NCBI RefSeq assembly: GCF_050296195.1
Contig: NZ_JBNKRB010000062.1
Origin: Gynuella sp050296195
GTDB lineage: Bacteria; Pseudomonadota; Gammaproteobacteria; Pseudomonadales; Natronospirillaceae
DNA: 64,000 nucleotides
Reading direction: 5' to 3' (one strand)
Under the pieces are notes generated by a model. It did no database searches. It was not told the origin of the DNA and was given only the letters and a program-made list of their open reading frames with translations. Below are positions 18,101 through 27,479 of the stretch, piece after piece; the stretch's first letter is position 1; each line of letters begins with the position of its first letter. A program made the position numbers and the translations under genes.

Positions 18101-19100
18101 GCGGCAACACTTCCAAATGAGGAATAGAGGATTTTCTCAGTGCATTCGCCGCCTCACGGATTTCCCGTTCGCCCGGAAGAAATACCAGAATATCGCCCCC
18201 CTTTCCGGGAGTCTGGCCAGTACGCTCCAATTCCAGAATTTCTTCTGTCGCAGTGACAATGGCCTGCGACAAGTCCTGACGATAAGAAAAGTCCTGATCA
18301 TCCTCTTCTTCCGATCCCAGCGGACGATACACCATATGGACCGGATACGTCCGGCCACTAACTTCAATTATAGGTGCATTGTCAAAATGTTTGGAAAAAC
18401 GTTCCAGATCGATGGTTGCGGAAGTAATGATCAACTTCAGATCAGGGCGACGTGGCAGCAGGCGTTTGATATATCCAAGCAGAAAATCAATGTTCAGGGA
18501 TCGCTCATGGGCCTCATCGATAATGATCGTGTCATATTTATTAAGATAACGATCCTTTTGTATTTCGGCCAATAATATGCCATCGGTCATGACTTTGACC
18601 TGGGTGGAGTCCTGAATCTGATCCTGGAAACGAACCTGGAACCCGACCAACCCTCCCAGTGGAACCTGCATTTCCTCTGCAATACGTGATGCGACAGCTC
18701 TCGCCGCCAAGCGTCTTGGTTGCGTATGACCGATCAAGCCTTTTTGTCCACGACCCAGTTGCAGGCAGATTTTGGGTAACTGGGTTGTTTTACCTGATCC
18801 GGTCTCACCCGCCAGCACCACAACCTGATGTTGTGCTACCAGATCAGCAATTTCACGACTTTTCTGACCAATCGGCAAATCAGGGTCAATCGTAATAGCA
18901 GGACGATTTTGTATTCGCTGCTGAACCCAACCGATAGATTGATCAAATCGCGTAATCAGCTTCTCCAGCCCGGCAGTTACATCTTTTTTATTACGAGCCA
19001 ATGCCGAAAGCTTATTAACCTCCTGCTGCAAAAAATAACGATCTTTACAGGCAACAGAATCCAACAGTGATATCAATTTTTGCAGGGTTTCTTGAACCAT
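15168..19100 (-). CDS. hrpA: ATP-dependent RNA helicase HrpA
   Basis: 1310 residues, the usual length for gammaproteobacterial HrpA (DEAH-box). Walker A G98-ETGSGKT, the DEAH box at 195-198 (IIIDEAHERS), SATIDLERF and the Q/R motif QRAGRCGRV near 405 are all visible, followed by the HA2, OB-fold and long DUF3418 C-terminal regions. It unwinds RNA and is tied to ribosome/mRNA processing. No truncation is seen. Confidence 0.97.
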   Translation of the reverse strand: MVQETLQKLISLLDSVACKDRYFLQQEVNKLSALARNKKDVTAGLEKLITRFDQSIGWVQQRIQNRPAITIDPDLPIGQKSREIADLVAQHQVVVLAGETGSGKTTQLPKICLQLGRGQKGLIGHTQPRRLAARAVASRIAEEMQVPLGGLVGFQVRFQDQIQDSTQVKVMTDGILLAEIQKDRYLNKYDTIIIDEAHERSLNIDFLLGYIKRLLPRRPDLKLIITSATIDLERFSKHFDNAPIIEVSGRTYPVHMVYRPLGSEEEDDQDFSYRQDLSQAIVTATEEILELERTGQTPGKGGDILVFLPGEREIREAANALRKSSIPHLEVLPLYARLSAAEQQRIFSSHSGRRIVLSTNVAETSLTVPGIGYVIDPGLARISRYSYRSKVQRLPIEKISQASANQRAGRCGRVSEGMCIRLYSEEDFNNRPAFTDAEIMRTNLASVILQMLYLRLGEIEKFPFVDMPDSRFVKDGYTLLNELGAVTVNGQLSKLGLKLARLPLDPRLARMLLEAHQQKSLREVLIIVSAMAIQDPRERPQEKQQQAQQKHAQDADKDSDFLSLINLWNRYEQQRLELSQNQLRKYCEQNFLHYLRMREWRDTHRQLHLACKELGLVENESEAGYQQIHGALLSGLLSQIAAWKEERQYTAARGRACMIHPGSSVSKKRPKWIMAGELVETSQLFARMVARIEPEWIEPLARSLVKKQYFEPHWEQKRAQVIAQEQVSLYGLIIIGKRRVHYGAVDPVVSREIFIRSALVENHYQTRAAFYAHNGKLIDEILQMEAKSRRHEYLVDDQVLFEFYDQHIPEGIVNGSGFEHWLKQKGNDRLLYLTRETLLRKDGTQLGPDQFPEVMDLGGIYVPVNYEFKLGSEADGVSIRLPVEAINQVSAARIQWLVPGMLREKCIALVKALPKSLRKNFVPVPDFIDAALPNLVFGDGDLCDALAHQLLRMTGVKIPRDQWDTENIESHLKLNIQVINQHGKIIRQGRNLEELRSIATELPISPSASQKRAVEKHYFTDFPDRPLAREELVKRGGIQVKVFPALQYSEKGVALEMFNGGDYAECQHELALIQLLRMNFRSQEDFLKQDLRNFKQLELVYAPIGNAQQFRHDLMTGVFKWTFIEPWKQQHERLPRNEQEWDALKKLGSGEINNVGKEVAQLVFDILKARTEILKSTRKKVNFVLAFMYADIKSQLENLTQAGFVARTPKHWLQQYPRYIQAIHARMDRSKGVPANEQLMIDELADWWQKYSDLDRKLEQEQRVNEDLNTFRWLIEEYRISLFAQTIGTIQPVSDKRLSKLWQSIIDQVG

Positions 19101-19154
19101 GTCTCTTCGGTCATGTTAAGCGGGAGCGCGATTTTACCGGCAAAAGCGGAAAAC

Positions 19155-19180
19155 ACAAAAAAACCGGGGCTAACCCCGGT
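19155..19180 (-). terminator. Rho-independent terminator of fadD
   Basis: ACCGGGG / CCCCGGT stem read on the minus strand and followed by seven Ts. It lies 25 bp past the fadD stop and before hrpA. Confidence 0.9.
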
Positions 19181-19204
19181 CATAAGAGATGCTTGAACTA
19201 TGAA

Positions 19205-20875
19205 TTATGAAGTTTTCAGCTCCTCTTTCAGTGCCCGGCGCAATACTTTACCCACATTGGTTTTGGGAAGTTCGGGTCTGAACTCAAAGACTTTTGGTAC
19301 TTTATAGGCCGTCAGGTTTTTACGACAGTGAGCGATCAGATCGCTCTCGGTAACATCTCCTTTGGCCACGACAAACACCAGAATTTTCTCACCGGTCGCG
19401 TCGTCTGGTGTGCCTATGGCGGCCGCTTCCAGCACCTGTGGATGCAACGTCAGGACTTCTTCGACTTCATTTGGATACACATTAAAGCCAGATACGATGA
19501 TCATATCTTTCTTACGATCCACAATTTTCAAATATCCATCGTCCTGTTTTATCGCAATATCACCCGTACGAATAAAACCGTCTTCGGTCATGGTCTTGGC
19601 AGTTTCTTCAGGACGTTTCCAATATCCTTTCATGACTTGTGGGCCGCGGGCACACAGCTCACCCGCTTCACCATCGGCAAGTGCATTGCCGTTTTCGTCC
19701 AGAATAGCAATTTCTGTAGACGGAGCGGGTATGCCAATCGTGCCCAGTTGCACATGCCCTGGCGGATTGAACGACAGCACCGGAGAGGTTTCTGTCATAC
19801 CATAACCTTCGTTGATACAACACCCGGTTACTTCCTGCCACCGATCCGAAGCACCTTTTGTTAACGCCATACCACCGGAAACCGTCATTTTCAAATGGCT
19901 GAAATCCAGTTTTCTGAAATCTTCATTGTTGCACAAAGCCACAAACAGAGTATTGAGCCCGGTAAAGCTGGTAAATTTGTATTTTGCCATTTCCTTGATA
20001 AACGCAGGCAGGTCGCGGGGGTTTGGAATCAAAACATTATGATTTCCTGTGTAGGGGATCAGCATCCCATGCACCAGAAATGCGTAAATATGATACAGCG
20101 GCAAAGGTGCAATCATGATTTCCTTGCCCTCATCCAGTGCCAGCTGAAAAAATTCCTTACTTTGCAGCATGTTGGCCACCAGGTTACGGTGGGTCAACAT
20201 GGCGCCTTTGGCCACACCGGTCGTCCCACCGGTATATTGCAGTACAGCAAGATCGTCACCTTTCATCTCGACCGGCTGGAGAGACTTACGCCCCCCCTCT
20301 GACAGGACAGACAATAAGGACACGACTGCACTGCGATCATACGCAGGCACCATCTTTTTGACGTATTTGACCACTGAATTGATGAGCAATCGTTTGAACG
20401 GACTGTGCAAATCAGCAATTTCCGTTACGATGATCTTCTGTATGCCAGTTTTTGGTTTTACCCTCAAAGCCTGCGCTGCCATGCCTGCATATACAATCAG
20501 GACCTTGGCACCTGAATCGTTAAACTGGTGCTCCATTTCCCGGTCGGTATAGAGCGGATTGGTATTAACCACCACCATACCTGCCCGGATTGCCCCCCAG
20601 ACCACAACCGGAAACTGAAGTATGTTTGGCAATTGCACCGCAATGCGATCACCCGGCTGAAGATCAGTATGATTCTGCAGGTAGGATGCAAAGCTGGCAC
20701 TCAGACGATTAAGTTCATCAAAGCTGATGGTTTGCCCCATACAGCTGAAAACCGGTTTATCGGAAAACTTTTTTACAAAATTGTCGAATATATCGACGAT
20801 GCTCGAATACTTATCTGGGTCTACTTTGCCAACCATTCCGGCTGGATAATGATCATAAAAATAACTGCCTGCCAT
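19205..20875 (-). CDS. fadD: Long-chain acyl-CoA synthetase
   Basis: 556 residues. AMP-forming family motifs include YTGGTTGVAKGAMLTH (phosphate loop), NEGYGMTETSPV, GDIAIKQDDGYLKIVDRKKDMII and the C-terminal catalytic Lys region GKVLRRALK. It activates fatty acids for beta-oxidation or phospholipid synthesis at the inner membrane. It is a single gene with its own terminator. Confidence 0.95.
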   Translation of the reverse strand: MAGSYFYDHYPAGMVGKVDPDKYSSIVDIFDNFVKKFSDKPVFSCMGQTISFDELNRLSASFASYLQNHTDLQPGDRIAVQLPNILQFPVVVWGAIRAGMVVVNTNPLYTDREMEHQFNDSGAKVLIVYAGMAAQALRVKPKTGIQKIIVTEIADLHSPFKRLLINSVVKYVKKMVPAYDRSAVVSLLSVLSEGGRKSLQPVEMKGDDLAVLQYTGGTTGVAKGAMLTHRNLVANMLQSKEFFQLALDEGKEIMIAPLPLYHIYAFLVHGMLIPYTGNHNVLIPNPRDLPAFIKEMAKYKFTSFTGLNTLFVALCNNEDFRKLDFSHLKMTVSGGMALTKGASDRWQEVTGCCINEGYGMTETSPVLSFNPPGHVQLGTIGIPAPSTEIAILDENGNALADGEAGELCARGPQVMKGYWKRPEETAKTMTEDGFIRTGDIAIKQDDGYLKIVDRKKDMIIVSGFNVYPNEVEEVLTLHPQVLEAAAIGTPDDATGEKILVFVVAKGDVTESDLIAHCRKNLTAYKVPKVFEFRPELPKTNVGKVLRRALKEELKTS

Positions 20876-21107
20876 TTGCCCTCCTTATTATTATTTTGCG
20901 GCATTATCAGCTGTACTTAACAAAATAACCAAAGACCTTAAGAAATCGTCTGACAATGCTTTCAGGTTTTAAAACAACACTATCAAGAAGCTCGGATAAT
21001 CGCCATAAACCAGCGAATGAGCTGAGAACTATAAACCAATTTAATGAAATTTGAGAAACATTGTGTGTATTGAAAAAGCTATTTTCGAGCCATTGACCCG
21101 GCAATCT

Positions 21108-21887
21108 TTAATCAGGCAGATGGTGCCACACAATATCTCCATCTTTGAATACCACCGCTTCACCGGGCTGCATCTTCTGCCACAGCTTACTGTCGGTCAA
21201 CGGTTGAGTGGCCACTACTGAGACAGTAGTACACTGTCCCGTTCCCTCATTCAAATCTACTTCCATTTGTACGTCTTGGAGAAACTCTTTCTGCTGTCGG
21301 GTCTTTCGGGTGTATCTGTGCAAATTGTTCGAACAAAAACAGAACAGGAAGCTTCCCTGACTGAGCAGCATATTAAATACCCCTTCACCCTGACACTCCT
21401 GACAGAACGCCAGAATTATCGGCCAGAGTTCCTGGCAAACCGTCGGCCCCTGAGCAAAATAGGACCGGATCCGATTCAGCAGGTTACAGAAAGCTGCTTC
21501 GCTGTCGGTAGTACCGATAGGTTGAAAACCTCCGGGCAAATAACGGTACTCTTTCATTTGACCGTTATGAGCAAAGGTCCAGGGCTTACCCCATAACTCA
21601 CGAGTAAACGGATGAGTATTGACCAGCGACACCGCCCCCACATTTGCCTGTCGTATATGAGAGATCACGATCCGGGAATGGATGGGATACTGTTTGACCA
21701 ACTCGGCAATTCTGGATCGGGATGATGGTAACCAATCACGAAACTCGCGGGTACCACCATCCTCATAAAAAACGATACCCCAACCGTCTGTGTGCGGACC
21801 CGTCACTCCGCCTCGTTCTGTTAATCCGGTAAAGCTAAAACAAATGTCGGTTGGTACACTTGCGCTCATCCCCAACAACTCACACAC
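21108..21887 (-). CDS. Class II glutamine amidotransferase, YafJ-like
   Basis: 259 residues beginning MCELLGMSA. Cys2 is the N-terminal nucleophile after Met removal. Family marks are GPHTDGWGIVFYEDG, VISHIRQANVG, NTHPFTRELWGKPWTFAHNG and GTTDSEAAFCNLL. The synthase partner and substrate are unknown. It is read with the downstream fadD after a 232-bp gap, so probably separately transcribed. Confidence 0.93.
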   Translation of the reverse strand: MCELLGMSASVPTDICFSFTGLTERGGVTGPHTDGWGIVFYEDGGTREFRDWLPSSRSRIAELVKQYPIHSRIVISHIRQANVGAVSLVNTHPFTRELWGKPWTFAHNGQMKEYRYLPGGFQPIGTTDSEAAFCNLLNRIRSYFAQGPTVCQELWPIILAFCQECQGEGVFNMLLSQGSFLFCFCSNNLHRYTRKTRQQKEFLQDVQMEVDLNEGTGQCTTVSVVATQPLTDSKLWQKMQPGEAVVFKDGDIVWHHLPD

Positions 21888-21961
21888 TGCTTATAACGCC
21901 TCTTTGCTACTGCCTGCAAAATAATAGCACAGCCAGTTGTAAGCAACAGCCTGCACCGGAA

Positions 21962-24142
21962 TCAAGGGGCTTTGGAATCTTCCTTATCGTCTTCCAGTTC
22001 ATCCGACAGATCTGATAGATCTCCCAAATCAAACACATCCTCTTCATCTTCAGATAGCTTTCCATCGTCATCACGAAAATGGTCCAGGTCTTCCAGACTA
22101 CCGAAATCTTCGTCATCACTGAGCAAACCATCAATTAATGGACCATCTGGCTCTTCCAGCTCATCTGCGTCAACCGGAGCCTCTTCTTCAACGGCAACAG
22201 CTTCATCCTGCTCTTCGTTCTCCAGTCGACGTGCTTCAGCAGCCTCATCCAGCTGTTGAATTTCCTGTTCCATAGCATCTCGGGCGGTGTTCATCTCGGC
22301 CCTGCGCCGGTTAATAAACACGTAGGCCACAGCAAAACCACCTATAACCAGAATACCAGGCAGACTCCAAAGCAGCATGGTACCAATTCCCAGTGAGTCC
22401 TTGTCGCTGCCTGATGGCTCATTCATCCAGTTATCCTTGGTCGCAGGCATCTCCTTAGCCCTTTGTTCCTGACGCTGTAAAGCTTGTTCCTTAGGGATCT
22501 CTGCGACGGTTTCGATCGCGAACTTGGCAGGGGGCAAATTCGGCTGAGGAGACGGTTCCGGTTGCACCATCACCTCGGCATCCATAGTCATAGGCTGAGT
22601 GGAGCCTATTGGAAAATTTAGCTGCTGAGGGGCAATTGTAATACCGTCCGCTAATGCACCCTGCAAATAAATATCAAGCTTTGGTTCCAATGTAACGGTA
22701 TCAGCATAAGGTCCGACGTCAGCCTGCCAGTAACCAGAGACATTCCAGTTAAACTCCAGACTTTGTTGTACAGTGGCATTTTTGACCGTAGCCGTGACGG
22801 TTGACCGGCCAACGTCGATAGCTGGGTTATTGGCATAAATTCTAATTCGATAGTGGTTCCCTTCCACAGTGGTTTCGGCCGAGATATGTGCTTGTACAGA
22901 GATAGTTCTGGATATCCGGCGCTGAAAAGTCTGCCCATCCAGTGCCACTTCGAGAGTGTAATTTCCGGGTTGATTTAAAAAATGATCCAATGGCACAGAG
23001 AAACGATCACCGTTTAATACCATTTGAGCAACAATCAGGTTTTGACCTGGCTGGTCCGGAGAAGCTGTCAGATTAATATTCATCATCTGCAGAAATTCAT
23101 CATCGTTCACATCCCCCTCACGGGAGTTTAGGAATGCCTCCAAACGGTTGTCCTGTCCTGGAAACATAACCACAGGCAGATTTTCCAGTACCAGCATCAC
23201 ATCGGAGACCACAGTGACCCGACTGTCTGCCTGGACACGCCCATCGATCACCCAGGCTCCTTCTGCCGGATTTTTAATCGTTACAAGGTCATATTTGTCC
23301 GTTGATTTCCAAGTCACCAAACGGGTGTCACTATCTGTTGCAAAGACCTCACCATCCGGACTGATCAACTTGATCGGCTTTGCCAGCGCTTCGCGAAACA
23401 CCAGCACGGTCATTTCGTTAACATGACTATCAATTGTAAATGCATTTGCTTTGATTGGAACCTGTTCACTAGGTACCGCAGTATCAAAGATCCTCAAAAA
23501 CACAGACATCAGGTCATCGGCATTGTTAACCTGCTCAGAAAGTCCCTGAGTCTGCATAGACAGCTGTCTAAGCAGAGGCAGATCCGCCTGTGCCGATAAA
23601 GCAATGGTATGAATAGGAGCCTGCTGGCGCCTGAAACGGGGTAATACCTGATTTAGTATTCGATTCCGTTCACGAATATTGGCCGCCAGCTCAGGTGAAA
23701 TATCAGCCATTCCATCAGACAACAAAATGAACTGAGGATGCACACCATTACCACTGATCGTAAAATCAAAGGCAGACTTCTCAAGTACTGAGCCCAAAGC
23801 CGTGCGTTGACCCAATGAATTTATTTTGCTGGCCTGACGACGGGCATTTGTGCGCCACTGATCGTTGACGCTGCCATACGGTACCAACATGTTGACGTAG
23901 CGCCCAAAAGTCCAGACCCCGGCACGGGTGTCGTCGGGTAACAGATCAATCAATAAATTTAATGCAGGAATACGCAAATTATTGGGGTCGTTTTCCACCA
24001 TGCTGCCGGAAATATCGATCAAAATTCGCACATCCAACGGCTGTCCCGAGGTTTCTGCAGCAGAAAACATCGGTGTACTCAGTAATAGCCACCACACAAC
24101 CAGTGCACCAAAGCAGCTATTTTTAGTTTTATTCATGAACAC
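21962..24142 (-). CDS. VWA-domain membrane protein (TIGR03503-like)
   Basis: 726 residues. A signal peptide (about 1-29, SAAE) precedes a von Willebrand A domain whose MIDAS is D43-I-S45-G-S47. Beta-sandwich-like regions follow, and one transmembrane helix (about 588-610, SLPGILVIGGFAVAYVFINR). The 110-residue tail is extremely acidic (DELEEPDGPL, LSEDEEDVFDLGDL). The VWA part would be periplasmic and the acidic tail cytoplasmic. The layout fits the uncharacterised TIGR03503 family of marine gammaproteobacteria. It is read with the membrane winged-helix protein upstream. Confidence 0.8.
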   Translation of the reverse strand: MFMNKTKNSCFGALVVWWLLLSTPMFSAAETSGQPLDVRILIDISGSMVENDPNNLRIPALNLLIDLLPDDTRAGVWTFGRYVNMLVPYGSVNDQWRTNARRQASKINSLGQRTALGSVLEKSAFDFTISGNGVHPQFILLSDGMADISPELAANIRERNRILNQVLPRFRRQQAPIHTIALSAQADLPLLRQLSMQTQGLSEQVNNADDLMSVFLRIFDTAVPSEQVPIKANAFTIDSHVNEMTVLVFREALAKPIKLISPDGEVFATDSDTRLVTWKSTDKYDLVTIKNPAEGAWVIDGRVQADSRVTVVSDVMLVLENLPVVMFPGQDNRLEAFLNSREGDVNDDEFLQMMNINLTASPDQPGQNLIVAQMVLNGDRFSVPLDHFLNQPGNYTLEVALDGQTFQRRISRTISVQAHISAETTVEGNHYRIRIYANNPAIDVGRSTVTATVKNATVQQSLEFNWNVSGYWQADVGPYADTVTLEPKLDIYLQGALADGITIAPQQLNFPIGSTQPMTMDAEVMVQPEPSPQPNLPPAKFAIETVAEIPKEQALQRQEQRAKEMPATKDNWMNEPSGSDKDSLGIGTMLLWSLPGILVIGGFAVAYVFINRRRAEMNTARDAMEQEIQQLDEAAEARRLENEEQDEAVAVEEEAPVDADELEEPDGPLIDGLLSDDEDFGSLEDLDHFRDDDGKLSEDEEDVFDLGDLSDLSDELEDDKEDSKAP

Positions 24143-24178
24143 ATTTCCAATCTTAAAAACCAGCAGAAAACCATTCGA

Positions 24179-24853
24179 TCATGAAATACTTACTTCCAGG
24201 GCACGACGTCCTTTCTCTGTAATGTGCCAGCGCATGCCTTTTTTCCCCATCGTTCGTCCAGCCAGATTACGAGCTACCATAATATTCAGAGTCTTCACCA
24301 TAGTGGATTCATCTGTATTGGTTTCATGACACAATCCCGCCAGTGAGCGAAAAATATAACGACCGCTGCCCAGCGTTTTAAGCACGTTGGCGGTGGTGAC
24401 GTCGAGCTCATCTTCTGGAGCCAAAGGGCCAAGATTATCATCAACGCCTGATTCCTGTTCTGTTTCGGTTTCGATCAGAGGCATCAGGTTATTTTGAATA
24501 ATGCGTAGATCATGCTGTAAACGCTCGGCACTTTCTTTGGCACTGTGGGCTTCAGACAGAATACGATCCGAGACATTGACAATAAAAAAGCGGGATGCAA
24601 TAGCTGCTATCAGACAGAACCCGGTAAAAATTAATAATCTCGACGGATCTCCCTGGCTCTCCAGGATCAGCTCACTGTTCACCAGATCAAGCAACACCGG
24701 CACCAGGAATGACGCACCAACCCCCACTACCAGACTTCTAGGCAGACTGGTGGTATCAGGGTCGTGCTGGCCCTGCAGGTAGAAGTTTACCAACCCACCA
24801 AATACACCTGCCAATAACATGACAGCAATGAGAATAAAAATATGATTGGCCAT
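24179..24853 (-). CDS. Membrane protein with C-terminal winged helix (YEATS-associated-type)
   Basis: 224 residues. Three hydrophobic helices (about 5-27, 42-62, 73-92) are followed by a helical linker (SAKESAERLQHDLRIIQNN) and a winged-helix-like end (TANVLKTLGSGRYIFRSLAGLCHET, then MVKTLNIMVARNLAGRTMGKKGMRWHITEKGRRAL). The N-terminal half resembles the three-helix membrane module found beside YEATS-like proteins. The function is not known. It lies 36 bp upstream of the VWA gene. Confidence 0.65.
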   Translation of the reverse strand: MANHIFILIAVMLLAGVFGGLVNFYLQGQHDPDTTSLPRSLVVGVGASFLVPVLLDLVNSELILESQGDPSRLLIFTGFCLIAAIASRFFIVNVSDRILSEAHSAKESAERLQHDLRIIQNNLMPLIETETEQESGVDDNLGPLAPEDELDVTTANVLKTLGSGRYIFRSLAGLCHETNTDESTMVKTLNIMVARNLAGRTMGKKGMRWHITEKGRRALEVSIS

Positions 24854-25139
24854 AAAAAATGCTCTCCCCGGGGCCTGTTTAAGTATTTGAGAGCTGCATC
24901 ATAACCGTTCAACGCCAGGAAGAAATGACAAAAGTCTGATCAACCTTGTCAGGCGTATATTTCTGAGGAGGTATCATCCGTGACTTCTCGCGCGGCAGTT
25001 ATCAAACAGTCTCTACCAAAAGTATCGGCAACTAATCGATTACCATTAGATAGGTATAGCATGTTTACGTGAAGCTACAAAAAAACACGTAAGGAATTTA
25101 TGCGGCATTTTTTTGCCGCATAATAAAATTGAACAGGGA

Positions 25140-25532
25140 TTACTCGGAGGACTGCCCTGCAGAATCAGGCACCTGTAGTTTACGACGACTCATACGTATG
25201 ATCAGGGCTGCCACACCAGCAATGGTGACCAGAATAAAGGCAAGAATAGAAATCTGCATACGCTCCAGCACCAGAGCCAATGCGTTATCCAACCCTTTAT
25301 CCAGACCGTCCAGAAAATCAAAGGCAGCCACTAATATCGCTGGCGCTATAAACTGTGCGGGCTCATGACCACGATAAGGGACAAAAATGATCACCGCCAT
25401 CCACCCGAACACAATCCCTTTCAATTCAACTGGTTTGATACCACGCAATATACGTGACGCTGCCAGCATAAACACCAGACCAGCTGCGATATAAATCAGC
25501 CAGGCAACCATATAACTCTGTACATCGATCAT
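25140..25532 (-). CDS. Small integral membrane protein, 130 aa, unknown function
   Basis: Two N-terminal helices (VAWLIYIAAGLVFMLAAS, GIVFGWMAVIIFVPY), then FIAPAILVAAFDFLDGLDKGLDNALALVLERMQ and a final helix ISILAFILVTIAGVAALII with a basic end. I do not recognise the family. It lies between ycgN and the membrane/VWA pair in the same orientation, with spacing that permits one transcript. Confidence 0.65.
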   Translation of the reverse strand: MIDVQSYMVAWLIYIAAGLVFMLAASRILRGIKPVELKGIVFGWMAVIIFVPYRGHEPAQFIAPAILVAAFDFLDGLDKGLDNALALVLERMQISILAFILVTIAGVAALIIRMSRRKLQVPDSAGQSSE

Positions 25533-25563
25533 AGTCGTTTCTTACATCGCCTTTGTTACAAGT

Positions 25564-26013
25564 TTATTGTTCAACCCATTGGATAATGTGTTCCTGCCAG
25601 TCATCTTCAGGTACTTCATCATCCTTCACTAATGGCTGACAGGTAACCGCAATACCTGCATCCGCGACACTGTCGGGACGACCACTGACCAATGGATGCC
25701 AGTCAGGCAATTCTTTCCCCTCAGCAATCAACCGATAACTGCAGGTGGTCGGCAACCAGTGAAACTGTTCAACATCCTCCGGCTTGAGCCACACGCATTC
25801 CGGAACCTTAATATGACGACTCTCATAACAGCTACAGCGACGATCTGCATCAAGATAACGGCATATCACACGGGTATAAAATACCTCTTCAGTTTCGTCA
25901 TCCAGCAGTTTTTGCAGACAGCAACGGCCACAGCCATCACATAACGATTCCCACTCCTGCTGGTTCATTTGTGCCAGGGTTTTAGCTTTCCAGAACGGTG
26001 TTACAGCTGCCAT
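25564..26013 (-). CDS. ycgN: YcgN-family cysteine-cluster protein (UPF0260)
   Basis: 149 residues with the family cysteines in CDGCGRCCLQKL (residues 25-33), CRYLDADRRCSCYESR and later CVWLKPEDV. These are presumed to bind a metal or Fe-S cluster; the function is unknown. The genes rnd, ycgL and ycgN run head-to-tail here with gaps of 5-9 bp, an arrangement typical of gammaproteobacteria. Confidence 0.93.
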   Translation of the reverse strand: MAAVTPFWKAKTLAQMNQQEWESLCDGCGRCCLQKLLDDETEEVFYTRVICRYLDADRRCSCYESRHIKVPECVWLKPEDVEQFHWLPTTCSYRLIAEGKELPDWHPLVSGRPDSVADAGIAVTCQPLVKDDEVPEDDWQEHIIQWVEQ

Positions 26014-26018
26014 GATAA

Positions 26019-26312
26019 TTACAGGCCTTCATACCGATGGGAGGTGTCTTTATAGAGATCCAGCATATAATCATCTCTGGCTGGGGGCATTTGCAGATAA
26101 AACCCCTTTTCTTCGAGTTCAGACAGCACTTTACCAGCATCCACTCTGGCCATTTTCTTGTCTTCCGTCAGCAGCATGTCCATCACATGATCCGCACGGC
26201 CAAAAATCTGCATCAGGTCATCCGGCACCCGACTGAATTTTTCTGATTTACGGACGTACAAATACATCTCATCTTTGATGGCTGATTTATAAATACTCAC
26301 CAGTTGTTTCAT
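26019..26312 (-). CDS. ycgL: YcgL-domain protein
   Basis: 97 residues beginning MKQLVSIYKSAIKDEMYLYV, with FSRVPDDLMQIFGRADHVM and KKMARVDAGKVLSELEEKGFYLQMPP, which are the usual YcgL blocks. The role is unknown. Nine bases downstream of rnd. Confidence 0.93.
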   Translation of the reverse strand: MKQLVSIYKSAIKDEMYLYVRKSEKFSRVPDDLMQIFGRADHVMDMLLTEDKKMARVDAGKVLSELEEKGFYLQMPPARDDYMLDLYKDTSHRYEGL

Positions 26313-26321
26313 TGCGTCTGT

Positions 26322-27479
26322 TTATTCCGTGCTGTTAGTGGCGTTCCACTCGATGGTCAGTATATTCAGGATGTGTTTTCCGATAATGTCATACCGCCAA
26401 CCGGTAAATGCATCCGTCAACTGAAACTCGCCAGTATAGGTACCGCTGCTGACAATGGCTTCCAATTGTTTTTTCCTCGCCAATAGCTCCACTGGTAGCT
26501 CCAGCTGAACAGCCAGTTCGGCAACAAACTCACGAACCTTTTTCAGCATCATGCCTTCTTCGATCTTCAAAGGTGCAGCAATCAACTCCGGATACTCAGA
26601 GCGTGGCGTCTGCTCGGCTTTTCTAGCCATGTCCAGAATTGTCTGGCCATAACGTCGGATAAGTCCCGGATATAGACCATGAATTCGATTCAACTGATTC
26701 AAGCTGTGAGGCTTGGCCGCTGCCAATTCGTATAACACGGCATCCCGCACCAGGCGGGTCCGCGGAATGTCTTTAGCCTGTACCAGGCGTTCGCGCCAAC
26801 TGGCAAGCATTTTCAGAAAGCACAACCGGGCTCCACGAAGCTGCCATGCCTGTCGTATTTTCAGATAATATCTCTCGGGATCCTGTGGCAAACTCGATTC
26901 CACGACCCGATCAGAATCTTCCAATACCCAGTCAAACCTGCCCTGCTCCAGCAACGCGACTTCCTGTATCCGGAAAATCTGATGCAGATAGGCAACATCC
27001 ATGGCCGCATAGTTTTTCTGGTTATCCGTTAATGGTCGCTGCAACCAATCAGAACGGGTTTCATCCTTCGGCAGATCAACTCCCAGTTCGTATTTCACCA
27101 GATTGGCGTAACCGATAGACATTCCCTGCCCTAAGAAAGACGCAGCGATCTGGGTATCAAATACAGAACGGGCTCTGGCATTGAAACAGCAATGAAAAAT
27201 TTCTGCATCTTCAGAACAGGCGTGTAGAACCTTCACCACGGCTGGGTTTTCAAGCACTTGTTGAAACGGCAGAAAATCAGTGATCTGCAACGGGTCTATC
27301 AAATAGCTGTTGCGATCATCGGCGACTTGCAGCAATCCCAGTTTGGGGTAAAACGTCTTGGTGCGGATAAACTCTGTATCGATGGAAATAAATGGCAGCA
27401 AATTCCAGTACTCGCAACACTCTGCAAATTGCGTGTCACTATCCACCCAAACATATTGATCAGTCATCAATCCATCCAT
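26322..27479 (-). CDS. rnd: Ribonuclease D
   Basis: 385 residues. DEDD exonuclease motifs: FISIDTEFIRTKTF, VLHACSEDAEIF and MDVAYLHQIF, followed by two HRDC-like regions. It trims the 3' ends of tRNA and other small RNAs. The ATG at 27479 shares a base with the recR stop (TGATG); TTG at 27482 and ATG at 27467 are alternatives. Coupled to recR. Confidence 0.95.
   Translation of the reverse strand: MDGLMTDQYVWVDSDTQFAECCEYWNLLPFISIDTEFIRTKTFYPKLGLLQVADDRNSYLIDPLQITDFLPFQQVLENPAVVKVLHACSEDAEIFHCCFNARARSVFDTQIAASFLGQGMSIGYANLVKYELGVDLPKDETRSDWLQRPLTDNQKNYAAMDVAYLHQIFRIQEVALLEQGRFDWVLEDSDRVVESSLPQDPERYYLKIRQAWQLRGARLCFLKMLASWRERLVQAKDIPRTRLVRDAVLYELAAAKPHSLNQLNRIHGLYPGLIRRYGQTILDMARKAEQTPRSEYPELIAAPLKIEEGMMLKKVREFVAELAVQLELPVELLARKKQLEAIVSSGTYTGEFQLTDAFTGWRYDIIGKHILNILTIEWNATNSTE

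Noticed and set aside
22000..22260. Ser-rich plus-strand protein opposite the VWA tail (71972-type poly-Ser frame at 21972-22259).
   Set aside because: It is the antisense shadow of the Glu/Asp-rich tail; poly-Ser comes from complementary GAG/GAT-rich codons.
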